Shown here in pieces: positions 10,394 to 15,859 of a stretch of 15,859 nt of DNA. Within the stretch, counting starts at the first letter, position 1; each line of letters begins with the position of its first letter. The DNA is from CAZOHN01 sp964579325 (lineage in GTDB: Bacteria; Pseudomonadota; Alphaproteobacteria; Rhodobacterales; Rhodobacteraceae): the NCBI GenBank assembly GCA_964579325.1, contig CAZOHN010000068.1, positions 1 through 15,859 of the forward strand, written 5' to 3'. The notes beneath the pieces were generated by a model. That model searched no databases, was not told the DNA's origin, and worked only from the letters and a program-made list of their open reading frames with translations. The position numbers and the translations under genes are program-made.

Positions 10394-10415
10394 TGCGGGG
10401 GGCCAGCCCCCCGCA
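10394..10415. terminator. Hairpin 2 between convergent polyamine operons
   Basis: A second perfect stem of nine base pairs, TGCGGGGGG / CCCCCCGCA, with a CCAG loop, stands four bases after hairpin 1. It leads straight into a C-rich run and the GATATTTGG motif. Together the two hairpins fill most of the 91-base gap. With no T run, the terminator role is inferred from position and stem strength. Confidence 0.5.
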
Positions 10416-10443
10416 CCCCCCGGGATATTTGGGGTCGGAAGAA
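10394..10443 (+). repeat. Candidate dispersed intergenic element (G/C hairpin plus GATATTTGG...AAGAAG tail)
   Basis: Hairpin 2 is followed by a C run, then GGGATATTTGGGG (10421-10433) and TCGGAAGAAG (10434-10443). The AT-containing block stands out against the GC-rich surroundings. From memory, very similar tails (C run, GA-GATATTTGG-like core, purine-rich AAGAAG end) recur after genes in many Rhodobacteraceae genomes. Only one copy lies in this window, so repeat status rests on recall and needs a genome-wide count. Confidence 0.4.
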
Positions 10444-10450
10444 GCCGGGA

Positions 10451-11317
10451 TCAGCGCCCGGAGAGGGATCTGGTTGCAGTGTAGAGGTCGGGGCGGCGGT
10501 CGCGGAACACGCCCCAGGAGCGGCGCAGGTCGCGGGCCGCGTCGAGGTCGATGGTTGCGGTCAGGACGGTTTCCGCGTCGCGCGGGGCCTTGGCCAGCAC
10601 GTCGCCTGTCGGCCCGGCGATGAAGGAAGAGCCGTAGAACGTCACCTCGCGGTTCTCCTGGACCTCGGTGCCGATGCGATTGGAGGCGACGACGGGGAGG
10701 ATGTTCGCGGCGGCGTGGCCGCGCATGACGGTCTCCCAGTGCGGCTGGCTGTCGTAGCCCGGCGCGGGCGGTTCAGACCCGATGGCGGTGGGGTAGAGGA
10801 TCGCCTCGGCCCCCATCAGCGCCATGGCGCGGGCGGCCTCGGGGAACCATTGGTCCCAGCAGATGCCGACGCCGATGCGGCCGAAGGCGGTGTCCCAGAC
10901 GCGAAAGCCGGTGTCGCCGGGCGAGAAGTAGTACTTCTCCTCGTAGCCCGGACCCTGGGGGATATGGCTCTTGCGGTAGAGGCCGAGGATCGCCCCGTTG
11001 GCGTCGACCATGGCGACCGAGTTGAAGTGCGTCTCGCCCGCGCGCTCGAAGAGACTGACCGGAAGGACGACGCCGAGGTCCCGCGCCAGCGCCGCGAAGC
11101 GGGCGACGAGGGGGTGGCCCTCAAAGGGTGCCGCGAGGGCGAGGTGGGCGGGGTCTTCGGTGATGCAGAAGTAGGGTGTCGCGAAAAGCTCCTGGATCAG
11201 GATCACGTTCGCGCCCTGCGCCGCTGCGGCGCGGACGAGCCGCTCGGCGGTATCGGCGTTCGCGGTCAGGTCCCAGCTGCAGGCGAACTGGGTGGCGGCG
11301 AAGGTGACCTCACGCAT
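10451..11317 (-). CDS. aguB: N-carbamoylputrescine amidase (nitrilase superfamily)
   Basis: AguB hydrolyses N-carbamoylputrescine to putrescine, CO2 and ammonia, the last step of the agmatine deiminase route; it is cytoplasmic. The 288 residues match the family's usual length of about 290. The Glu-Lys-Cys triad is visible: E43 in IQELFATPYFC, K116 in LYRKSHIPQGPGY and C153 in GICWDQWFPE; the last two motifs are specific to carbamoylputrescine amidases within the superfamily. SDQPHWE-like substrate-loop sequence appears as YDSQPHWETVMRGHA. The ATG at 11317 has GGAGGGG seven bases upstream and overlaps the aphA stop by eight bases, so the two are translated together. Agmatine deiminase (aguA), the usual partner that makes its substrate, is not in the window; it may lie elsewhere, or the carbamoyl amine may be imported. 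Confidence 0.93.
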   Translation of the reverse strand: MREVTFAATQFACSWDLTANADTAERLVRAAAAQGANVILIQELFATPYFCITEDPAHLALAAPFEGHPLVARFAALARDLGVVLPVSLFERAGETHFNSVAMVDANGAILGLYRKSHIPQGPGYEEKYYFSPGDTGFRVWDTAFGRIGVGICWDQWFPEAARAMALMGAEAILYPTAIGSEPPAPGYDSQPHWETVMRGHAAANILPVVASNRIGTEVQENREVTFYGSSFIAGPTGDVLAKAPRDAETVLTATIDLDAARDLRRSWGVFRDRRPDLYTATRSLSGR

Positions 11318-12341
11318 CCTCGAACCCCTCCAGCACGTTCACGGTGTTGATCCCGACGGCCTCGATGGCATAGCCGCCCTCCATGCAGAACACCGTGGGC
11401 AGGCCCAGGCGGCCGATGCGGCGGCCTGCCTCGGTGAAGTCGGGGCTGTCGAGACGGAAGAAGCTGATCGGGTCTTCCTTGTAGGCATCGACCCCGAGCG
11501 AGACGACGAGGGCCTCGATCCCGGCGGCCATCAGCCGGGCGATGGCGTCGTCGAGCGCCTCGGACCATCGGTCGAAGGCGGTGCCGGCGGGCATGGGGTA
11601 GTTGTGATTGGCGCCTTCGCCGGCGCCCGTGCCGGTCTCGTCGGCGTGGCCGAGGAAGTAGGGATAGGCGTCCAACGGATCGCCGTGGAGCGAGGCGAAG
11701 ACCACGTCGGCGCGGTCGTAGAAGATTGTCTGCGTACCGTTGCCGTGGTGGAAGTCGATGTCGAGGATGCCCACGCGCGCCGCACCGGCATCGCGTGCCA
11801 TCTGCGCCACGACGGCGGCATTGTTGAGGAAGCAATAGCCGCCGTACTGGTCGGCGGTGGCGTGGTGGCCGGGCGGACGGCAGAGCGCGAAGGCGGCCCG
11901 GGCGCCGGCATTCACGGCGCGGAAGGCTGATTGCGCCGACGCCATCGAGGAGAGAGCGGCTGCCCATGTGCCCCGGGTAATCGCCGTCTCGGAGGCGTGG
12001 CAATAGTAGCCGACCTTGCCGTCGATGTTGCGCGGGATGTGGTCGGTGCGCATGTGCCGCGTCGGCATGCCAGCGCAGATAATCTCGCCGGCCATCCCGG
12101 CGGCCTTCCAGTCGTCCCAAGCGGTTTCGAGGAAGGCGAGGAAGCCGGGGTCACAGAGCGCGCGCACCGGGCCCATGTCCACAGGCTCGGGCGCGCGGAC
12201 AGCGCCGATGCCACGATCACGCAGGTGGTTCAGGACGTATTCGACGCGGGAGGGACGTTCGTAGGGGGTGACGAACTGGCCGCCGGAAAGCTCTGCCTGC
12301 GGGAAGTGCAGGCGGTGGTCTTCGCTGAAGTAGGTATCCAT
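11310..12341 (-). CDS. aphA: Acetylpolyamine amidohydrolase (histone-deacetylase family)
   Basis: This zinc hydrolase removes acetyl groups from N-acetylated polyamines, releasing free amines in the cytoplasm. From ATG 12341 it has 343 residues, close to the ~341 of the Mycoplana enzyme. Active-site parts are all present and, as I recall the Mycoplana numbering, shifted by one: His pair H159-H160 in PPGHHA, zinc ligands D196 and H198 in DIDFHHGNG and D285 in LGVDAYKEDP, and catalytic Y324 in EGGYAIE. The N-terminal FVTPYERPSR segment fits the acetylpolyamine branch rather than histone or acetoin enzymes. A longer frame from 12392 exists, but GAGGA at 12346-12350 places the start at 12341, and the extra 17 residues do not look like the family. 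It is the first gene of a two-gene operon with aguB. Confidence 0.92.
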   Translation of the reverse strand: MDTYFSEDHRLHFPQAELSGGQFVTPYERPSRVEYVLNHLRDRGIGAVRAPEPVDMGPVRALCDPGFLAFLETAWDDWKAAGMAGEIICAGMPTRHMRTDHIPRNIDGKVGYYCHASETAITRGTWAAALSSMASAQSAFRAVNAGARAAFALCRPPGHHATADQYGGYCFLNNAAVVAQMARDAGAARVGILDIDFHHGNGTQTIFYDRADVVFASLHGDPLDAYPYFLGHADETGTGAGEGANHNYPMPAGTAFDRWSEALDDAIARLMAAGIEALVVSLGVDAYKEDPISFFRLDSPDFTEAGRRIGRLGLPTVFCMEGGYAIEAVGINTVNVLEGFEDA

Positions 12342-12433
12342 CGGGTCCTCGTTTTTCGTGCCGATCCTGCCCCAGACAGGCGGCGCCGTCACGCCCCCTT
12401 CCGGGGCCTTCGCAGGCGGGATATGACCGGCGC

Positions 12434-13510
12434 ATGGCCCTTACCCTGACCGCACTTTCCGAACCGTCCCGTTTGCCGTTCGACGAGATCATCGACGTGC
12501 GCAGTCCTGCCGAATTCGCCGAGGACCATGTGCCGGGTGCGGTGAACCTGCCGGTTCTCGACGATGCCGAACGGGCGCGCGTCGGCACGATCTATGTGCA
12601 GGAGAGCCGGTTCCTCGCCCGCCGCGTCGGTGCGGCGCTGGTCGCGCGGAACGCGGCGCGACACCTGGAGGGGTATCTCGCGGACAAGGGGCCGGGCTAT
12701 CGCCCGCTAGTCTACTGCTGGCGGGGCGGGCAGCGGTCGGGGTCGCTTGCCCTGATCCTTGCGCAGGTCGGCTGGCGGGTCGAAACCGTGGCGGGCGGCT
12801 ACCGCAGTTATCGGGCGCTGGTCTACAAGGCGCTCTACGAGACGCCGGTGCGGAGCCCGGTCGTGGTCCTCGACGGCAACACCGGCACGGCCAAGACCGA
12901 GGTTCTGGCGGAGATGGCGAAGCGTGGCGCACAGGTGATCGACCTCGAGGGGCTGGCGAACCACCGCGGGTCGCTGTTCGGGGCGCGCGCGGGCGGGCAG
13001 CCGGGGCAGAAGCTGTTCGAAAGCCGGCTGTGCGGGATCCTCGAGGGCCTCGACCCCGCCCGACCGGTGATCGTCGAGGCCGAGAGTTCCAAGATCGGCG
13101 ACCGGATCGTGCCGCCGAAGCTCTGGGCGGCGATGCGGCAGGCCCCCCGTGTGGTGATCGAGGCCTCCCGGGCCGAACGGGCGGCCTATCTCGCGCGGGC
13201 CTATGCCGATGTGATTGCGGACACGGCGACCTTCGAGGGCGTGCTCGCCGCGCTCCGGCCGTACCATGCCCGCGATGTCGTGGATGAGTGGGTGCGGTTG
13301 TTCGAGGCGGGCGCGCACGAGGCGTTGGCGACGGAACTGATGGAGCAGCACTACGACCCGCGTTATGCCCGCAGCCGCGCGTCGCGGACGCCTGTAGCGG
13401 AGCGGGTGGTCCCGGCTGGGTCGCTTGCGCCGGATGCGATCGGCGCGCTGGCCGCAGCGGTGCTGGAGGAAGCCGACGTGGTGGCGACGCGGGGCGTCAG
13501 CCTGCCGTGA
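12434..13510 (+). CDS. mnmH: tRNA 2-selenouridine synthase (rhodanese plus P-loop)
   Basis: MnmH (SelU, YbbB) replaces sulphur with selenium in 2-thiouridine at the wobble position of tRNA-Lys, -Glu and -Gln, via a geranylated intermediate, using selenophosphate from SelD. The 358 residues show an N-terminal rhodanese domain (about 12-130; IIDVRSPAEFAEDHVPGAVN) with catalytic C95 in LVYCWRGGQRSGS, then a P-loop domain with GNTGTAKT (148-155) and a C-terminal helical part. Family length is about 350-370. The ATG at 12434 has no strong ribosome site; the 92 bases to the divergent aphA start must hold both promoters, but I see no clear -35/-10 pair. Its 3' end overlaps the convergent selD by 14 bases. 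The pairing with selD strongly supports the selenouridine role. Confidence 0.95.
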   Translation: MALTLTALSEPSRLPFDEIIDVRSPAEFAEDHVPGAVNLPVLDDAERARVGTIYVQESRFLARRVGAALVARNAARHLEGYLADKGPGYRPLVYCWRGGQRSGSLALILAQVGWRVETVAGGYRSYRALVYKALYETPVRSPVVVLDGNTGTAKTEVLAEMAKRGAQVIDLEGLANHRGSLFGARAGGQPGQKLFESRLCGILEGLDPARPVIVEAESSKIGDRIVPPKLWAAMRQAPRVVIEASRAERAAYLARAYADVIADTATFEGVLAALRPYHARDVVDEWVRLFEAGAHEALATELMEQHYDPRYARSRASRTPVAERVVPAGSLAPDAIGALAAAVLEEADVVATRGVSLP

Positions 13511-15665
13511 TACCCGGCGGACCGGCCACGATCGTGCCGATCCGCGCCGCGTCGTAGCCTTCGTTTCGCAGCGCCTCGAGGAGACCGGGGGCCTCCGCCG
13601 CGGGGACGGCCGCGAGCAGGCCGCCCGCGGTCTGCGGATCGAACACCAGTTCGGCGCGCGGTGTCGCCGGCAGGTCGCAGCGCGCCCGCAGCCCGGTATT
13701 GGAGTCGTGAAGTGTCGAGCGCAGACCTCGGTCGATGAGTGCCTCGGCGGCGGTGAGAACGGGCAGGGCAGAGAGGTCGAGCCGGGCAGCGACGCCGGAG
13801 GCTTCACAAAGGCCGAAGAGGTGTCCGGCGAGGCCGAAGCCCGTGACGTCGGTCATCGCGTGGGCGCGCGGAGCGAGGAGGCGCGAAGCAGCCCCTTGCG
13901 GCCGGGCCATGCTGGCGAGTGCAGCCACCACGGCGGTTCCTGGCGCCTTCATCATCATCTCTGCGGCGAGGATCACGCCAGTGCCCAGGGGTTTGGTCAG
14001 GATCAGGGCGTCACCGGGCAGCCCGCCTACTTGCCCCTGTGGCAGCACGGGGTCGGTGCCGGTAACGGTGAAGCCAATCGCAAGCTCGCCCCCCAGAGCG
14101 GAGTGACCGCCCACGATGGCCGCGCCTTCCGCCGCGAAGACCTCTGCCGCCGCGGCCATGATCTCACGCAGGGTGGCGGCCTGAAGGGGTGCGGACATGG
14201 GCGGGAGCGTCACCAGTGCCAGCGCGGCCTGCGGTCTGGCGCCCATCGCCCAGACGTCGCCCATCGCGTGCACGGCGGCGATCCGGGCGAGGGTCACGGG
14301 ATCTTCGGTGAACGCACGCAGCGTGTCGGTGGTGAGCACCTGCCGCGCCGCGCCGAAGGCAAGGATCGCGGCATCGCCGCCCGGCCCCGTGAGGATATCC
14401 GCGCGTGCGAGAGCGGTCAGGTCGGCCAGCGCGACCTTCAGGGGCTCGCGCCCGACCTTCGCCGCGCAGCCGCCGCACATCGGCTGGCCCGAGATCTCGT
14501 CTCGGACGCCCCGGGCGACGAGGGGCGGTAGCTTCGGCCGGGCCATCGGTTCCAGCCGCGAGAACTTCGCCATGAAGCGCCGGTCGATGTCGTCTTTCCA
14601 GCGCCAGACCCACGCCCCCGAAACGCGCAGGCCCAGCCGGTCTGCCACGGCACGTTTCTCGCCGAGAGAGATGAGTTTCAGGTAGTCCTTCTGCGGGTGG
14701 TAGGATCGCCGTGGCGCGCCGGTCAGGCGGGCCCGGAGGTTGTGGAACAGGATCGGGGCCTCGCGCACGGCATAGACCCCTGCCTTCGGGCGAGGCGCAT
14801 GGGACAGGTGGGCAATGTCGCCCACGGCGAAGATGTCGGGATCGGTCGGGGAGGCGAGCTCCGGGCCGACGGTCACGAAGCCATCCACGAGGGCGAGCCC
14901 GGTCCCGGCGAGCCAGGCCTGCGGGCGCGCGCCGGCGGCGCCGGCCGTGAAGTCCGAGGGGAGGGTGGTTCCATCCGCGAGGCGAACGTGATCGGCCCTG
15001 ACCTCACCGACCGGGCTGCCGGTGCGCAACGTGACCCCGGCGGAGCGGAAGGCGTCCATCACCGCCATGCGGGTCCGCGGGGCAAGGTGCGGCAGGACCC
15101 GGGCCTCGGCCTCGACGAGGGTAACTGCCCCCGCACCAAGCCGATGCGCCATCGCAAGCGCAAGCTCCGCGCCGGCCACGCCCCCCCCGATGACCACCGC
15201 CGCGCGCGCGTCTCCCGCTGCGGCCTGGGCTGCATGGCTCTCCCAGGCCTCCGCAAAGGCAGCGAGCGGCTTGGCCGGGGTGGCGTGGTCGGCGAAGCCC
15301 GGCAGCCCAGGAAGGTCGGAGGTGATGCCAATGTCGATCGAGCACTGGTCGAAGCGGATTGGGGGCCGGCCTGCGACCAAGACCTGTCGCGTGCCAAGGT
15401 CGAGCCCGGACGCGCGCCCGATCACCAGACGCGCGCCCGCAAAGCGCGCCAGCCGGACGAGGTCGATCATCAGGTCGCCGCGCCTGTAGTGTCCTGCGAC
15501 CAGCCCGGGGAGCATGCCCGAGTAGGGGGCCTCGGGGTCCGGGTTGATGACGGTCAGCCGAGCGCCCGGCAGCGGCTTCATGCCCCACATCCGCAGAACG
15601 AGCGCATGAGTGTGCCCGCCGCCGATCAGCACCACGTCCCGGGTGTGGGGAACTTCTGAATGCAT
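13497..15665 (-). CDS. selD: FAD/NAD(P) oxidoreductase-SelD fusion (selenide, water dikinase)
   Basis: The protein has 722 residues in two parts. Residues about 8-370 form an NDH-2-like pyridine-nucleotide oxidoreductase: FAD site VVLIGGGHTHA (11-21), NAD(P) site VVIGGGVAGAELA (157-169) and flavin-contact motif DIFAVGDIAHL (277-287). No CxxC redox pair is seen in this part. Residues about 390-722 are selenophosphate synthetase, which makes selenophosphate from selenide and ATP: active residues C400 and K403 in MCGGCAAKVG (equivalent to E. coli C17 and K20), GPGGDAA (427-433), HAMGDVWAMGA (466-476) and DVTGFGLAGHL (606-616). The active residue is Cys, not Sec. Such fusions are known in several bacteria; the oxidoreductase half may handle the selenium donor, but its job is unproven. 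GGAG at 15674-15677 supports the ATG at 15665. It is convergent with mnmH. Confidence 0.95.
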   Translation of the reverse strand: MHSEVPHTRDVVLIGGGHTHALVLRMWGMKPLPGARLTVINPDPEAPYSGMLPGLVAGHYRRGDLMIDLVRLARFAGARLVIGRASGLDLGTRQVLVAGRPPIRFDQCSIDIGITSDLPGLPGFADHATPAKPLAAFAEAWESHAAQAAAGDARAAVVIGGGVAGAELALAMAHRLGAGAVTLVEAEARVLPHLAPRTRMAVMDAFRSAGVTLRTGSPVGEVRADHVRLADGTTLPSDFTAGAAGARPQAWLAGTGLALVDGFVTVGPELASPTDPDIFAVGDIAHLSHAPRPKAGVYAVREAPILFHNLRARLTGAPRRSYHPQKDYLKLISLGEKRAVADRLGLRVSGAWVWRWKDDIDRRFMAKFSRLEPMARPKLPPLVARGVRDEISGQPMCGGCAAKVGREPLKVALADLTALARADILTGPGGDAAILAFGAARQVLTTDTLRAFTEDPVTLARIAAVHAMGDVWAMGARPQAALALVTLPPMSAPLQAATLREIMAAAAEVFAAEGAAIVGGHSALGGELAIGFTVTGTDPVLPQGQVGGLPGDALILTKPLGTGVILAAEMMMKAPGTAVVAALASMARPQGAASRLLAPRAHAMTDVTGFGLAGHLFGLCEASGVAARLDLSALPVLTAAEALIDRGLRSTLHDSNTGLRARCDLPATPRAELVFDPQTAGGLLAAVPAAEAPGLLEALRNEGYDAARIGTIVAGPPGITAG

Positions 15666-15765
15666 TGCGCGATCTCCGGTCCGCTGCCGCGGGCTTACAC
15701 CGGCCAGGCGCCGCAGACCACGTCCCGAGTGTCACGCCCGCGCGAGCCGGGAGAGGTTTTCCCCC

Positions 15766-15794
15766 TTGACGCCCCGCCGCCCCTCGCTTAACTC
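15766..15794 (+). promoter_or_regulatory. Sigma70-like promoter of the tRNA-Met gene
   Basis: TTGACG at 15766-15771 and TAACTC at 15789-15794 are separated by 17 bases. The TTGAC -35 is near consensus; the -10 is weaker. The expected transcription start near 15801 lies about five bases before the mature tRNA, which suits a short-leader tRNA transcript. No such pair was seen for the divergent selD. Confidence 0.6.
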
Positions 15795-15805
15795 CCACGC
15801 GCTCT

Positions 15806-15859
15806 GGCGGAGTAGCTCAGTTGGTTAGAGCAGCGGAATCATAATCCGCGTGTCGGGGG
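15806..15859 (+). tRNA. tRNA-Met (CAT), 3' part beyond window
   Basis: The acceptor 5' strand GGCGGAG (15806-15812), T8-A9, D arm GCTC/GAGC (15815-15818 and 15828-15831) with GG in the loop, anticodon stem GCGGA/TCCGC (15833-15837 and 15845-15849) and anticodon CAT at 15840-15842 are all intact. The variable region and the first T-stem strand GGGGG end the window. The sequence resembles alphaproteobacterial elongator tRNA-Met; it lacks the unpaired first base typical of initiators as far as can be judged without the 3' end. CAT could also be the precursor of tRNA-Ile2, but the body differs from the Ile2 form I recall (GGGCC... acceptor). Confidence 0.9.

Noticed and set aside
8437..10416. A 659-codon minus-strand frame opposite potC and potD
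   Set aside because: It has an Arg/His/Asp-rich low-complexity composition with no domain, and the plus strand carries two clear transporter genes including a signal peptide and binding-pocket residues.
10376..11930. Plus-strand frames of 324 and 212 codons opposite aguB and aphA
   Set aside because: Both are shadows of the minus-strand hydrolases, whose catalytic residues are all intact; the plus frames show no family pattern and lack good ribosome sites.
12342..12392. Longer aphA start at 12392
   Set aside because: GAGGA at 12346-12350 sits at the right distance from the ATG at 12341, and the added residues do not resemble the family N-terminus.
15806..15859. tRNA-Met as integration site of a mobile element, or as substrate of the neighbouring MnmH
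   Set aside because: The 3' half lies outside the window and no integrase or direct repeat is visible; MnmH acts on Lys, Glu and Gln tRNAs, so the adjacency is probably chance.

Overview
The window is GC-rich, densely packed DNA with many 4-14 bp gene overlaps. Its gene content (glycogen genes, a polyamine ABC operon, a selenouridine pair, an alphaproteobacterial-type tRNA-Met) and an intergenic GATATTTGG...AAGAAG element suggest an alphaproteobacterium of the Rhodobacteraceae (Rhodobacter/Roseobacter group). This placement is inference from style and gene content, not from a search.

Layout. (1) 1-121: a short stretch that does not belong to the gene that follows. On the minus strand it reads like a gene boundary inside a TRAP-transporter operon. 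(2) 121-4909, plus strand: glycogen/alpha-glucan metabolism, with a 5'-truncated glgX (debranching), malQ (4-alpha-glucanotransferase) and pgm (phosphoglucomutase), joined by GTGA and ATGA stop/start overlaps. (3) 5001-10359, plus strand: an amidase-signature hydrolase followed by a complete polyamine-type ABC importer in the order ATPase, permease, permease, binding protein (potA-potB-potC-potD type). (4) 10360-10450: a compact convergent region with two perfect hairpins and a probable lineage-specific repeat tail. (5) 10451-12341, minus strand: a two-gene operon, acetylpolyamine amidohydrolase (aphA type) then N-carbamoylputrescine amidase (aguB). (6) 12434-15665: a convergent selenium pair, mnmH (tRNA 2-selenouridine synthase, plus) and a selD fused to an FAD/NADH oxidoreductase domain (minus), whose 3' ends overlap by 14 bp. 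(7) 15766-15859: a sigma70-like promoter and the 5' part of a tRNA-Met(CAT), cut by the window end.

How the parts work together. The glycogen genes release and rearrange glucan and feed glucose-1-phosphate to glucose-6-phosphate. The transporter would bring in putrescine/spermidine-like amines, and the three hydrolases around it (amidase, deacetylase, carbamoylase) would strip acyl or carbamoyl groups to free amines. SelD makes selenophosphate, which MnmH uses to turn 2-thiouridine into 2-selenouridine at tRNA wobble positions. No selenocysteine insertion genes (selA/selB/selC) are in the window.

No wholly new system stands out. The points most worth a second look are the broken glgX/TRAP junction at the left end, the unassigned amidase leading the polyamine transporter operon, the FAD-SelD fusion with its convergent mnmH partner, and the hairpin/repeat element between the two polyamine operons.
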